38,895 nucleotides of DNA from Acidovorax sp. NO-1. Lineage in GTDB: Bacteria > Pseudomonadota > Gammaproteobacteria > Burkholderiales > Burkholderiaceae_C. Positions within the stretch are counted from its first letter, which is position 1. The number at the start of each line of letters is the position of its first letter. The position numbers and the translations under genes are program-made. The notes under the pieces were generated by a model. That model had not been told where the DNA came from, ran no database searches, and saw only the letters and a program-made list of their open reading frames with translations. The DNA is taken from NCBI RefSeq assembly GCF_000238595.1, contig NZ_AGTS01000032.1, positions 1-38,895 of the forward strand. The letters are read 5' to 3'. This document shows positions 28,282 to 37,498 of this stretch, one piece after another.

Positions 28282-28665
28282 GCCATTTTTGTGGATCATT
28301 TGGCATGGAATTGGCATGGAGTTGCATCCGTTCGCAGCGGGTTGCGGAGGCTTGTGGCACGGAATTGGCATGGCGATGCGATCACGATCGTTCGTGGCAT
28401 TTGTTTGTATCGAAACTACAAGCTCTATAAGATTGCTATACGTAGTTGGACATTTGTGCGGCTATTCGCGGGTTCGACCCGTCCATCATTGCCAAGCTAA
28501 GGTTTGGCGCTCCCTTGGAGCGGCTGTATTCCCACTGCCACCGCTCTTTCGCTTCAGTTGGCTTTCTTCTCGCGCTGCGCGCAGGGTTTTAGCCGTGCCT
28601 ATGCCCAGGTGAAAAGGGCCGCTGCACGCGCGACGCGTGTGGGCGATGGGGTCTTTGGATTAACG
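28282..28665. other. Stretch downstream of tRNA-Ser without a convincing gene
   Basis: 384 bp. Short open frames exist on both strands but none shows a family signature. The first part carries three copies of TTGGCATGG (28300, 28311 and 28365), two of them in the longer form GGAATTGGCATGG (28307-28319 and 28361-28373). Such repeats just beyond a tRNA gene could be arm-type sites of a lost tyrosine integrase. No second copy of the tRNA 3' end was seen in the window, so no att pair can be drawn. Confidence 0.4.
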
Positions 28666-28956
28666 ATGGAAACGATTGGTGGCAGTGCACAAGGCATGTT
28701 GCTGGATGTGCCTGAAGTGGCGCAAGTGTTAGGGTTTTCGGTTCATCAAACCAGACGGTTTTTGGCTGATCCTCCGGCAGGCTTCCCAGCTCCGCTGCGT
28801 GTGGGTGCAAGAATTTTCGTAAAACGACCGCTTTTGGCCGCGTGGGTCGCACGGGATGATTTCGCGAGTGGTCCCGCCGCACCTTCTTCGATGCGTTTGG
28901 AGTCAGAGCATGCACGTCGTCCTCGGGGGCGACCCAAGAAAAGGCAGGTGCTCTAG
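28666..28956 (+). CDS. Small AlpA-like helix-turn-helix protein with AT-hook tail
   Basis: 96 residues from the ATG at 28666. The centre (LLDVPEVAQVLGFSVHQTRR, then FLADPPAGFPAPLRVGARIF and RPLLAAWVA) resembles the MerR-like excisionase/AlpA helix-turn-helix, which in this family controls prophage integrase genes. The tail PRGRPKKR looks like an AT-hook. An upstream extension of the frame exists without homology. The stop TAG coincides with the TA target of the IS630 element. The flanking base is also G, so the same stop existed before insertion. Confidence 0.65.
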   Translation: METIGGSAQGMLLDVPEVAQVLGFSVHQTRRFLADPPAGFPAPLRVGARIFVKRPLLAAWVARDDFASGPAAPSSMRLESEHARRPRGRPKKRQVL

Positions 28957-30137
28957 TGTGGCGTCTCAGAAATAAGTGTCAAATAATCTCACCAGCAGCG
29001 CGAGCGACAGAGGCCAGGATGGTGTCGGCGCTTTTGCGCCACACGAACGGCTTGGGGTCCTCGTTGTGACGGTCGATGTATGCCTGGATGGCTTGCTCCA
29101 GCTGAGCGACACTGGTGTGGGCGCTGCGCTTGATCCACTGCTCGCTGAGCTGGCTGAAGAAGCGCTCGACCAGATTGAGCCAGGACGCGGAAGTTGGCGT
29201 GAAGTGAACGTGATAGCGGGGATGGGCTGCTAGCCACGCCCGCACGGCCTGCGTCTTGTGCGTGCCGTAGTTGTCCATGATCAGGTGGATGTTTTGGTCG
29301 CCCGGCACCTGTGCATCAATGGCTTTGAGGAACTGCAGGAATTCTAGGCTGCGGTGACGGCGCTTGAGCTGTTCGATGACTTTGCCAGTGGCCACATCCA
29401 GCGCTGCGAACAGCGACGTTGTGCCGTGACGCTTGTAGTCGTGCGTGCGCGTGCTGGGTTTGCCAAACGTCAGTGGCAACCCTGGCTGGGTGCGATCCAG
29501 GGCCTGGATCTGGCTCTTCTCGTCCACGCACAGCACCAAGGCGCGATCAGGTGGTGCCATATACAGCCCCACCACATCGCGCACCTTGTCCATGAAATGA
29601 GGATCAGTGGACAGCTTGAAGGTCTCCTGCAAATGCGGCTTCAGACCAAACGCATGCCAGATGCGTTGCACCGTCGCCGGTGATACGCCCGCCTCTCGGC
29701 TCATCTGGCGCACGCTCCAGTGCGTGGCGTTGGTAGGCCTGCTGTGACGAACCTTGTCCACGATGTGCTGAACCCGCTCATCTCCCACACTGCGGGGGCG
29801 GCCCGTGCGCGGTGCATCGGTCAAACCCGCCAGGCGGTACGCCTGGTAGCGCCGCCGCCACTTGGAGACGGTTTGCACCGTCGTTCCCAAGCGCTGGGCA
29901 ATCACAGTGCCCGACTCTCCATCCGCGCAGCCCAGCACAATTCGCATGCGCAGCTTCTCGTCTGCTGGCGCCTTGCGTACGCGCAAGCGCGCCTGGAGCT
30001 CTTGGCGCTCGGCATCGGTGATCTGCAGCTTCGTGGCGGGGCGTCCAGTGTGGGCCATCGGCGTAGTCTCCTCCAAGGAAACTCCTGGGATCAACACTCG
30101 TCGAAATAATTCCAATTACTTCTGAGACGCCACACTA
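28954..30137. mobile_element. IS630-family insertion sequence
   Basis: Terminal inverted repeats TAGTGTGGCGTCTCAGAA at 28954 and its exact complement ending at 30137, continuing with one mismatch over a few more bases. The outer TA on both sides is the target duplication typical of IS630/Tc1-like elements, giving an element of about 1180 bp between 28956 and 30135. One transposase gene on the minus strand fills it. It separates the AlpA-like gene from the cas operon. Confidence 0.92.
28979..30058 (-). CDS. IS630-family transposase
   Basis: 359 residues from the ATG at 30058 (GGAGGAG nine bases upstream). N-terminal paired helix-turn-helix domains ([20 protein letters not shown], then [19 protein letters not shown]), then the DDE catalytic core with [22 protein letters not shown] and [13 protein letters not shown], so all three acidic residues are present. 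Intact with matching ends; the copy looks able to transpose. Confidence 0.95.
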   Translation of the reverse strand: MAHTGRPATKLQITDAERQELQARLRVRKAPADEKLRMRIVLGCADGESGTVIAQRLGTTVQTVSKWRRRYQAYRLAGLTDAPRTGRPRSVGDERVQHIVDKVRHSRPTNATHWSVRQMSREAGVSPATVQRIWHAFGLKPHLQETFKLSTDPHFMDKVRDVVGLYMAPPDRALVLCVDEKSQIQALDRTQPGLPLTFGKPSTRTHDYKRHGTTSLFAALDVATGKVIEQLKRRHRSLEFLQFLKAIDAQVPGDQNIHLIMDNYGTHKTQAVRAWLAAHPRYHVHFTPTSASWLNLVERFFSQLSEQWIKRSAHTSVAQLEQAIQAYIDRHNEDPKPFVWRKSADTILASVARAAGEII

Positions 30138-30180
30138 GGGTAGGGCCGAACTACTCCTTTGCGAATCAACCCTTTACATG

Positions 30181-30190
30181 CCCCCCCCCC
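30181..30190 (+). repeat. C10 homopolymer upstream of cas3
   Basis: Ten consecutive C, about 150 bp before the cas3 start, in the region that should hold the cas operon promoter. Long poly-C tracts slip easily, so length variation is possible. Confidence 0.7.
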
Positions 30191-30274
30191 GACTAAACTG
30201 CACGTAAGTTCTTACAGATGCCGTTTTGACTCTGAACAGGTGCTTATTCAATCAATCGCCACTGCCGCCAATAG

Positions 30275-30309
30275 CTTTTTCAGAGTCCAAGCATCTAGTT
30301 TCTGAAAAG
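30275..30309. promoter_or_regulatory. Inverted repeat upstream of cas3
   Basis: CTTTTTCAGA at 30275 and TCTGAAAAG at 30301 form an interrupted palindrome with a 16-base centre, 30 bp before the cas3 ATG. It could be an operator or a weak hairpin in the leader; no regulator is assigned. Confidence 0.35.
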
Positions 30310-30338
30310 TAGAGCTCGAACCTTGCGTTGTCAAATCC

Positions 30339-32981
30339 ATGCTGCACAGAAGCTCTCGGACTCAAATATCAACACGTGACCAAGGTTCCGGCGCCGGTTC
30401 GATCAGTTTTACCAGTTGCCCTGCAAAGACCTTTCAAACCTCGGATGGCAGCACCACACCGGGGCGTAGCGTGCCCGAGCACTGCCACATCGTCGGGGCC
30501 GTCGCACATTGTCTGATTGCGCTCTACCCGCCAGCGTTGCAAAGTGCTCTTTTCCCACCTGATGCAGCCTTTGCCGCAGCCTGCCACGACATTGGCAAGG
30601 TCAGCCCCAGCTTTGTGGAAAAGCTGCGCCGCCACTGCACCAGCGGCGCGGAACACATTCCCCAACAAGCGATTGCGCCAGAACTTGAAAAGCAATGGGG
30701 TGGCCATGCGGGCGTGAGCCAGGCAGCGGCCAAAGCACTGGGCGCACCAGCGTGGATTCCTGAAATCGTCGGGCAGCATCACGGGTTTTCGCCCCAGTTG
30801 GGCGGCAAGCACGCCGATGCCGAGGTGTTTGGCGGCAGTGCCTGGCAGGCGCAACGCGCTGCGCTGGTGCAAGAACTCCAGCAGCGCCTGGGCATGAAAT
30901 GGCCCCACATTGCCAGTGCAGCGCAGGCGCGCTTGGTGGCGGGCCTGACCAGCGTGGCCGACTGGATAGGCTCGGGGCGCCACTTTGAAGACCCAACCCA
31001 GCCTTGGCAGGGCCTGATCGACACCGCCTTGCGCGAAGCCGGATGGATGGCCCCCAGCTACCGGCCAGGGCTGGGGTTTGCCGATGTCTTCGGCTTTGCC
31101 CCCCGCGCCGCGCAGCAGCAGTTTCTAGAGGCTGCACAGCGCCCGGGCGTTTATGTGCTGGAGGCGCCCATGGGCCTGGGCAAAACCGAAGCCGCGCTGT
31201 ATGCGGCCTACCAAATGCTCGATGGTGGGCAGGCCAGCGGCATTTACTTTGCCCTGCCTACGCAACTGACCTCCAACAAAATCCACGAGCGCTTTAACGC
31301 ATTTTTAAGCCGCATCCTTGCGCCTGAGTGCCCGCACCGCAGCGCCTTGCTGCTGCACGGCAAAGCCTGGCTGCAACAAACGGACATGGGGGAAGAAGGC
31401 CGCCCCGGCGGCGCGTGGTTTCACCAGGCCAAACGCGGTCTGCTGGCACCGTTTGCCGTGGGCACCATTGACCAGGCCTTGATGGCGGCCATGAACGTCA
31501 AGCACGGCTTTGTGCGCGCCTTTGGCCTGGCGGGCAAAGTGGTGATCTTGGACGAAGTGCATACCTACGACGCCTACACCGGCACCTTGCTCGATGCCTT
31601 GGTGGCCTTGCTGCGCAGCCTGCACTGCACCGTCATCATCTTGAGCGCTACCCTCAGCCAAGAGCGGCGATCGCACCTGCTGCAAGCACCCTTGCACAGC
31701 CAGGCTTATCCGTTGATCACCGCCCTACAAAACACAGCCGATGTACCCACAGTGCAGGAATACCCCGTGGCGCCGCCACCGTCCACCCAGGTTGAGGTAC
31801 GACTGCTGGACGACGAGGCCTGCGCACTCCAGGAAGCCCTCGACCGCGCGGCACAAGGCCAGCAGGTGCTGTGGATAGAAAACACCGTTGATGCCGCCCA
31901 GCAGCGCTACCTTGACCTCGCCGCCCGTGCGCAAGAGCTGGGTATAGCCTGCGGCCTGCTGCACTCACGCTTTACCGCCTCGGATCGGCAAAACATTGAA
32001 GACCGATGGGTGAACCTGTTTGGCAAACCGGGCTGGCCGCAGCGCGCAGCGCAGGGGCGCATTCTGGTGGGCACGCAGGTGCTGGAGCAATCGCTGGACA
32101 TCGATGCCGACTTTCTCGTCACTGCCTTTGCTCCCACCGATATGCTGCTGCAGCGCCTGGGGCGGCTGTGGCGGCACTTTGAGACCCCGCGCGCCAGCAC
32201 GGCAACGTGTAGCGCGTGGCTGCTGGCCCCGGCCTTGGAGCCCGCCGTGGCCCAGCCCCTGCAAGCCTTTGGTGCGAGTGCGTTTGTTTATGCACCCTAC
32301 GTGCTGTGCCGCAGCTTGCAGGTGTGGCAAACACTGCAACACATCGCTTTGCCCGGCGATATTCGCCCGCTGATTGAAGCCACCTACGCCAGCCGTGACG
32401 AAGAAGGCGCCATGGCCCGCTGGCTGCATGAGCTGGAGCATGGCACGCCGCGCACCCCGGGCAGGCCCGAGCGCAAAGGCCGTCAAGCCCTGCGCCAACT
32501 CGCCCGCGTTGGCGTGGCGCAAGACGGCAAAACCTTGCCCGATGTGGACGCGCAAACCCGCTACAGCGACAGCGAAAGCCACGAAGTGCTGCTGCTGCGC
32601 CGCGTGGACTACGACAGCACTAGCCACACCACCCACCTGACCTTGCTCGACGGCAGCACCTTGGCCCTGCCCACCCAGCGCCACCGCCTCGACAAACAGG
32701 CGTGGAAAGCCCTCACGGCGCAACTCATGCAGCAGCAGGTGCCCGTGCGCGCCGCCGACGCGCCGCTGCCACTGGCGCGCAGCCAGTGGCAAAAGCTGGG
32801 CTTAGGTCACTGCTTTTATTTGGGGGACGACACCTGGCCAGACGATGTAAGCGTCTTGCGCCTGTGCCTGGTGGATGATGCAAGCCAACTGCAGGGCCTG
32901 CATGGCGCTACGGTGCATGAGCGCCACCGCCTGGAATACCGCACCGACCTGGGGTATCGCCGGGTCAAAAACGACACCTGA
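30339..32981 (+). CDS. cas3: Cas3 helicase-nuclease, type I-E
   Basis: 880 residues, close to the E. coli protein. N-terminal HD nuclease: His residues in VPEHCHIVGAVAH (~48-50) and the HD pair in ACHDIGKVSPSF (~83). Then a superfamily 2 helicase with Walker A in EAPMGLGKTEAALYAAY (~277), the DEVH box in VVILDEVHTYD (~405), SATLS, and the arginine-finger motif DMLLQRLGRLWRH. It unwinds and degrades the target strand after Cascade binding. The first ~27 residues are not obviously conserved, so the start may be slightly downstream; homology is clear from AKTF onward. It is first in the operon, 23 bp before cse1. Confidence 0.95.
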   Translation: MLHRSSRTQISTRDQGSGAGSISFTSCPAKTFQTSDGSTTPGRSVPEHCHIVGAVAHCLIALYPPALQSALFPPDAAFAAACHDIGKVSPSFVEKLRRHCTSGAEHIPQQAIAPELEKQWGGHAGVSQAAAKALGAPAWIPEIVGQHHGFSPQLGGKHADAEVFGGSAWQAQRAALVQELQQRLGMKWPHIASAAQARLVAGLTSVADWIGSGRHFEDPTQPWQGLIDTALREAGWMAPSYRPGLGFADVFGFAPRAAQQQFLEAAQRPGVYVLEAPMGLGKTEAALYAAYQMLDGGQASGIYFALPTQLTSNKIHERFNAFLSRILAPECPHRSALLLHGKAWLQQTDMGEEGRPGGAWFHQAKRGLLAPFAVGTIDQALMAAMNVKHGFVRAFGLAGKVVILDEVHTYDAYTGTLLDALVALLRSLHCTVIILSATLSQERRSHLLQAPLHSQAYPLITALQNTADVPTVQEYPVAPPPSTQVEVRLLDDEACALQEALDRAAQGQQVLWIENTVDAAQQRYLDLAARAQELGIACGLLHSRFTASDRQNIEDRWVNLFGKPGWPQRAAQGRILVGTQVLEQSLDIDADFLVTAFAPTDMLLQRLGRLWRHFETPRASTATCSAWLLAPALEPAVAQPLQAFGASAFVYAPYVLCRSLQVWQTLQHIALPGDIRPLIEATYASRDEEGAMARWLHELEHGTPRTPGRPERKGRQALRQLARVGVAQDGKTLPDVDAQTRYSDSESHEVLLLRRVDYDSTSHTTHLTLLDGSTLALPTQRHRLDKQAWKALTAQLMQQQVPVRAADAPLPLARSQWQKLGLGHCFYLGDDTWPDDVSVLRLCLVDDASQLQGLHGATVHERHRLEYRTDLGYRRVKNDT

Positions 32982-33004
32982 AGTAGAGAAGGAGCACAGA
33001 CACG

Positions 33005-34501
33005 ATGGAGCGACGATTCAACCTGATTGATGAACCCTGGCTACCCATCGTGGATGTCGGGCGGGTGAGTTTGCGGCAGGTTTTCAGCGAACCCTCTTAC
33101 CGCGCGCTGGGCGGCAACCCGGTACAAAAAATCGCCTTGATGAAGCTGCTGCTGGCCATTGCCCAGGCCGCCTGCACGCCCGAGGACGAAGCGCAGTGGC
33201 AGGCCCTGGGCGCGGCAGGATTGGCACAGCGCTGCCTGGCCTATCTGGAGCAATGGCACGAGCGGTTTTTTCTGTGTGGCGACCAGCCGTTTTTGCAGAT
33301 GCCAGCGATTGCAGGGGCGCAAAAGCAAAGTTACGGTGCCGTGCAGCCGGAAATATCGACCGGCAACACCACCGTGCTGAACCACAGCCAAGTGAGCCGC
33401 CCACCCAGCGACGCCGACAAAGCCCTGCTGCTGGTCGTTTTGATGGGCTTTGCCTTGGGTGGCAAGAAAACGGACAACAGCATCACCCTCACCCCTGGCT
33501 ACCCAGGGAAAAGCAACGACAAAGGCAAGCCCTCGACCGGCAAACCTGGCCCTGCCGTTGCCCACATGGGGCTGTTGCACAGCTTTCTTTTGAGCAACGA
33601 CCTGTGGCACAGCCTGTGGCTCAACCTCTTGAGCCAGGAACAAATTGCCGCTGCCAAGGTGTTTCCCGCTGGCGTGGGCACCGCGCCTTGGGAAGTGATG
33701 CCCACGGGCGAAGCCTGCACCACCGCCCAGCAGTTACAGCAATCGCTCATGGGGCGGCTGGTGCCGCTGTGCCGCTTTTGCTTGCTTCAAAGCGATGGCC
33801 TGCATTATTCCGAAGGGCTGGCACATGCCGACTACAACGGCGGCATGGCCGACCCCACCGCCACGGTGGACCACGCTAGCAAAAAAGCCCGCGCCCTGTG
33901 GGCCAACCCAGAAAAGCGCCCATGGCGCGAACTCACGGCCTTGCTGGGCCTGTTTGCACAGCAAAAAAGCCGAGGCTTCCAATGCTGGCAAATCGATGTG
34001 GGCTTGCAGCGCACCAGCATCGCCAGCCCAAGCTTTGCCGTGTGGTCGGGCGGCTTGCGCGTCAGCAGCAATGCGGGCGAGCAATACGCCTCGGGCAGCG
34101 ACGATTTTGTGGAGTCGCAAGTCTGGTTGCACAGCAGCATGTTGGGGGACATCTGGTTTGCCCAATTGCAGGCCGAAATGAACTCATTGGACGACCTGGC
34201 CAAGGCCGTGTACGGCTGCGTCATGGGCTATTTCAAGGCGCAATTGGTCGATGGCAAAAAAATGGCCGAACAAGCCAGCCACCATTTCTGGCAATTGTGC
34301 GAACGCGACTTCCAAACCCTGCTGGAGCACTGCGAAAGCGGCGAAGCACACGCCGCCATGCGCCGGCGCTTGCGTCTGGGCTTTGCCGGGTATGCCCAGC
34401 AAGCCTTTGACCGCCACTGCCCCCAAGACACCGCACGCCAGCTCGACGCCTGGGCACAGCACCGCCCCAAGCTCGGCAAATACTTGAAACAGGAGGATTG
34501 A
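33005..34501 (+). CDS. casA: Cascade large subunit Cse1 (CasA, Cas8e)
   Basis: 498 residues against 502 in E. coli. Starts with the characteristic RRFNLIDEPWLPIVDV, continues with HERFFLCGDQPFLQMP, then TENS-like segment KKTDNSITLTPGYPGKS, and ends in the four-helix bundle (QAFDRHCPQDTARQLDAWAQ). It recognises the PAM and recruits Cas3. GAAGGAG upstream. The next gene starts four bases after its stop. Confidence 0.93.
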   Translation: MERRFNLIDEPWLPIVDVGRVSLRQVFSEPSYRALGGNPVQKIALMKLLLAIAQAACTPEDEAQWQALGAAGLAQRCLAYLEQWHERFFLCGDQPFLQMPAIAGAQKQSYGAVQPEISTGNTTVLNHSQVSRPPSDADKALLLVVLMGFALGGKKTDNSITLTPGYPGKSNDKGKPSTGKPGPAVAHMGLLHSFLLSNDLWHSLWLNLLSQEQIAAAKVFPAGVGTAPWEVMPTGEACTTAQQLQQSLMGRLVPLCRFCLLQSDGLHYSEGLAHADYNGGMADPTATVDHASKKARALWANPEKRPWRELTALLGLFAQQKSRGFQCWQIDVGLQRTSIASPSFAVWSGGLRVSSNAGEQYASGSDDFVESQVWLHSSMLGDIWFAQLQAEMNSLDDLAKAVYGCVMGYFKAQLVDGKKMAEQASHHFWQLCERDFQTLLEHCESGEAHAAMRRRLRLGFAGYAQQAFDRHCPQDTARQLDAWAQHRPKLGKYLKQED

Positions 34502-34504
34502 ACT

Positions 34505-35040
34505 GTGCCGCCACCCACCCCCCCCACCAGCAGCCGCGAAGCGCGCTTTGTGGCCTCGGTGCTGCAACGCACCCAGCAGGACAAAGGCCTGGCCGCGCGC
34601 CTGCGCCGTGCCGACAACCCCGCCACCGAATATCAAAGCTGGGAGTTTCTGGCCGACTGGGGCATCAACCTGGAGGACGAAGCCCAGCGCCTGCCCTTTA
34701 CGCTTGTCGCAGCTGCCATGGCCAAAGCCAAGGCGGCGCACAACGGCAACCTGAAACTGGGCCAGGCCATGGCGGCCTGCTACAGCGACGGTGCCAAAAG
34801 CGACCAGGCAAAGCCAAACTGCGCCGCGTTTTGGCCTGCGACGACGTGCCAGAGCTGTGCCGCATCCTGCGCCCCGTGCTGGCGCTGATTGACAGCCGCG
34901 TCCCCCAGCCGCTGGACTACATCCGCTTGCTGCAACAACTGCACCGCTTTGCCTGGGATGCGCAAAAAATCAAAAGCCAGTGGGCGCAAGAGTTCTATGG
35001 CCGCACCGTGGAAGATGCCCCCGCTGAGGAGGCTGCATGA
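34505..35040 (+). pseudogene. casB: Cascade small subunit Cse2 (CasB), frameshifted
   Basis: Starts at a GTG with AGGAGG eight bases upstream. The first frame reads SREARFVASVLQRTQQDKGL through GQAMAACYSDGAKSDQA. The second frame, entered at about 34810, reads KAKLRRVLACDDVPELCRIL to the end at EEAA. Both parts belong to Cse2. They join if one base is added in the GCAAAG stretch (A3 to A4, giving GCA AAA GCC). Corrected length is about 178 residues. As written, translation runs on into 127 residues with a Cys-rich false tail. Cse2 forms the dimer that stabilises the R-loop in Cascade. No classical slippery heptamer is present, so this is either a real mutation or a sequence error. Confidence 0.87.
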
Positions 35041-35681
35041 ACCTGACTGCCAGTGTTTTGCAGCTTGACCGCACCGCCGTGCAGGCGCTGCGCGTGACCG
35101 ACGCCTACTCCCTGCACCGCGTGGTGTACAGCCTGTTTGACGATGTGCGCAGCGACGCTGAAAAAGCCGCCAGCCACGCCAGCGGCATCCTCTACGCCGA
35201 CCAAGGGGGCGACTTTCAGCACCGCACGATCTTACTGCTCTCTGATAGGCCACCAGCACCACACATTGATGGCCGGTACGGCACGGTGCGCAGCCGCCCC
35301 ATTGCCGAAGACTTTTTGGCGCACCCGCGCTACCGCTTCAAAGTCATCGTCAACCCCACCCGGCGCGACAGCGCCAGCGGCAAGTTGCTGCCAGTGAAAG
35401 GCCGCGAGGCTGTGGCGCAATGGTTTTTGCAGCGCGGCGCGCAAAGCTGGGGCTTTGAAGCCAGCCCCGAGCACCTGCAAATCGACAAGCTGCAAGTGCT
35501 GCAATTCAAAGACAAGGCGCAGCGCCCCGTCACCCTGGCCCAAGCCCATGTGCAAGGGCAGCTCATCGTTACCGACCGCGCGCAGTTTCAGCACAGCTTC
35601 AGCCACGGCATAGGCCGGGGCCGGGCTTTTGGCTGCGGCCTGCTGCAAATCGTCCCTTTTGTTGACCACCCCTTTGCCTGA
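35037..35681 (+). CDS. casE: CRISPR RNA endoribonuclease Cas6e (CasE, Cse3)
   Basis: 214 residues, RAMP fold. N-terminal TDAYSLHRVVYSLFDD carries the expected catalytic-region residues (Tyr and His). The C-terminal glycine-rich loop FSHGIGRGRAFGCGLLQIVP is diagnostic of Cas6e. It cleaves the pre-crRNA at the base of the repeat hairpin and stays bound in Cascade. Its ATG overlaps the cse2 stop (ATGA). In E. coli it follows cas5; here it precedes cas7. Confidence 0.92.
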   Translation: MNLTASVLQLDRTAVQALRVTDAYSLHRVVYSLFDDVRSDAEKAASHASGILYADQGGDFQHRTILLLSDRPPAPHIDGRYGTVRSRPIAEDFLAHPRYRFKVIVNPTRRDSASGKLLPVKGREAVAQWFLQRGAQSWGFEASPEHLQIDKLQVLQFKDKAQRPVTLAQAHVQGQLIVTDRAQFQHSFSHGIGRGRAFGCGLLQIVPFVDHPFA

Positions 35682-35710
35682 ATCTTGGCCTGAACCCGGA
35701 GACATTGACC

Positions 35711-36757
35711 ATGCCCCACGCTTACCAAAACACCCGCATCGAGTTCCACATCCTGCAATCCTTCCCCGTCACCTGCCTGAACCGCGACGACGTGGGTGCG
35801 CCCAAAACTGCCGTGGTCGGCGGCGTGACCCGCGCACGCGTCAGCTCGCAATGCTGGAAGCGCCAGGTGCGCCTGGCCATGCCCGGGTTTGGCGTGAAGC
35901 TGGCCACGCGCACCAAGCAGGCCGCCAGCCTCTTTGCCAAGGCCTGCCAGCAAGCTGGTGCCACAGAAAGCCAGGCCCAGGAGTGCGGCACAAAACTGGC
36001 AGAACTTATCGTGGACGACACCTTGCTGTTCATCAGCGACAGCGAAGCCAGCGCCTTTGCCGCCTATGCGCAAGACAACGGCTTTGACGCCAGCAAATTC
36101 AAAGACAAAGAGCTGGCCAAAATCGCCAAAAAAGCCCTCAACCCTGCGCTGGACGCCCTGGACATTGCCCTGTTTGGCCGCATGGTGGCCAAAGCCGCCG
36201 ACATGAACGTCGAAGCCGCCGCCTCTTTTGCCCACGCCATCTCCACGCACCGCGTGAGCAACGAAGTGGAATTTTTCACGGCGCTGGACGACCTGCAGGA
36301 GGAACCCGGCTCGGCCCACATGGGCAGCTTGGAATTCAACTCGGCCACCTACTACCGCTATGTGAGCCTGGATTTGGGCCAACTGGCGCACAGCCTGGGC
36401 ATTGCAGACAGCGGCAACACCGACGACCTGAAAAAAGCCATTGCCGCCTTTACCCAGGCGCTGTTTGTCGCCGTGCCCAATGCGCGCCAAACCACCCAGT
36501 CGGGCGCATCGCCCTGGGAATTTGCGCGCGTGCTGGTACGCCAAGGCCAGCGCTTGCAAGTGCCGTTTGAAAAGCCCGTCAAGGCCAGCGGCGAAGGCTT
36601 TTTGCAGCCCAGCGTGCAAGAGCTGAAAGCCTATCTGGACAAAAAGGAAAAACTCAGCGGCTCGCTGTTTGGCAAGCTGGCTGCCTACGACTGGGGCGAG
36701 GACGACCACTTCAGCATCGATGCGCTGATTGCCGCCCTGCAAAGCCATGTGCAGTGA
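35711..36757 (+). CDS. casC: Cascade backbone subunit Cas7e (CasC, Cse4)
   Basis: 348 residues from the ATG at 35711 (GGAG nine bases upstream; a TTG two codons earlier is less likely). Family motifs are FHILQSFPVTCLNRDDVGAPKT, VTRARVSSQCWKRQVRLAM and the late QTTQSGASPWEFARVLV. Six copies form the crRNA-binding spine of Cascade. Confidence 0.94.
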   Translation: MPHAYQNTRIEFHILQSFPVTCLNRDDVGAPKTAVVGGVTRARVSSQCWKRQVRLAMPGFGVKLATRTKQAASLFAKACQQAGATESQAQECGTKLAELIVDDTLLFISDSEASAFAAYAQDNGFDASKFKDKELAKIAKKALNPALDALDIALFGRMVAKAADMNVEAAASFAHAISTHRVSNEVEFFTALDDLQEEPGSAHMGSLEFNSATYYRYVSLDLGQLAHSLGIADSGNTDDLKKAIAAFTQALFVAVPNARQTTQSGASPWEFARVLVRQGQRLQVPFEKPVKASGEGFLQPSVQELKAYLDKKEKLSGSLFGKLAAYDWGEDDHFSIDALIAALQSHVQ

Positions 36758-36765
36758 GGCAAGGC

Positions 36766-37494
36766 ATGGCCAACCCTTATCTGTTGCTCTGGCTGGAGGC
36801 GCCCTTGCAGGCCTGGGGGCACGACTCCAAGTTTGGGCGCCGCGATAGCCTGGACTTTCCTACCAAATCGGGCGTGCTGGGCCTGCTGTGCTGCGCGCGC
36901 GGTGCCCGTGGCCTGCAAACCGAGTGGCTGGCCGCATGGGCCGACCTGGACATGCACACCGTGGCCTATGTGCCGCGCAATGCCCAAGGCCAGCCCTTGC
37001 CCCGCCTGCCGCTGCTGCGCGACTTTCAAATGGTGGGCAGCGGCTACGACGACCAAGACCCGTGGCAAACCCTGCTCATCCCGAAAAAAAGCGATGGCGG
37101 CAAAGCTGTGGGTGGCGGCACCAAAATGACCTACCGCTACTACCTGCAAGACATGGCCTATGCCGTGGCGCTGCAAGCCCCTGCGGCACTGGCCCCAGAA
37201 GCCGCCGCCGCCCTGCAAGCGCCGGTGTGGGACTTGTACCTGGGGCGTAAAAACTGCGTGCCCACCGAGTTCATCTACCAGGGCCTGTTCGACAGTGCCG
37301 ATGCCGCCTTGCAAGCAGGCGCAGCCTTGGCGCAGGCCAAGGAACGCGCTTTTGCCCTGCGCATCTTGCAAGGCGAGCACGAGGGCGAGGTGCTCACCCT
37401 CAACGACGTGCCGCTGCAACTGGGCACACACAAAACCTACCGCGACCGGCGCGTCAGTGTGCAGCGCTGGGATGCCAGCGCGCAGGAGCCGTAA
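36766..37494 (+). CDS. casD: Cascade subunit Cas5e (CasD)
   Basis: 242 residues from the ATG at 36766 (GAGG seven bases upstream; a GTG at 36754 overlapping the cas7 stop is the alternative). Begins with the diagnostic YLLLWLEAPLQAWG, followed by FGRRDSLDFPTKSGVLGLL and KMTYRYYLQDMAYAVAL. Binds the 5' handle of the crRNA and caps the Cas7 filament. Confidence 0.93.
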   Translation: MANPYLLLWLEAPLQAWGHDSKFGRRDSLDFPTKSGVLGLLCCARGARGLQTEWLAAWADLDMHTVAYVPRNAQGQPLPRLPLLRDFQMVGSGYDDQDPWQTLLIPKKSDGGKAVGGGTKMTYRYYLQDMAYAVALQAPAALAPEAAAALQAPVWDLYLGRKNCVPTEFIYQGLFDSADAALQAGAALAQAKERAFALRILQGEHEGEVLTLNDVPLQLGTHKTYRDRRVSVQRWDASAQEP

Positions 37495-37498
37495 CGCC

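Noticed and set aside
28174..28612. Open frames over and beyond the tRNA-Ser
   Set aside because: They run through the tRNA and terminator, have no ribosome binding site and show no recognisable domain.
30226..30250. A sigma-70 promoter for cas3 from TTGACT
   Set aside because: The only nearby -10-like TATTCA is 13 bp away, too close for a confident call.
34800..34815. Programmed -1 frameshift in cse2
   Set aside because: The shift point GGCAAAG lacks the X-XXY-YYZ slippery pattern and no strong downstream hairpin was evident. A missing A explains it more simply.
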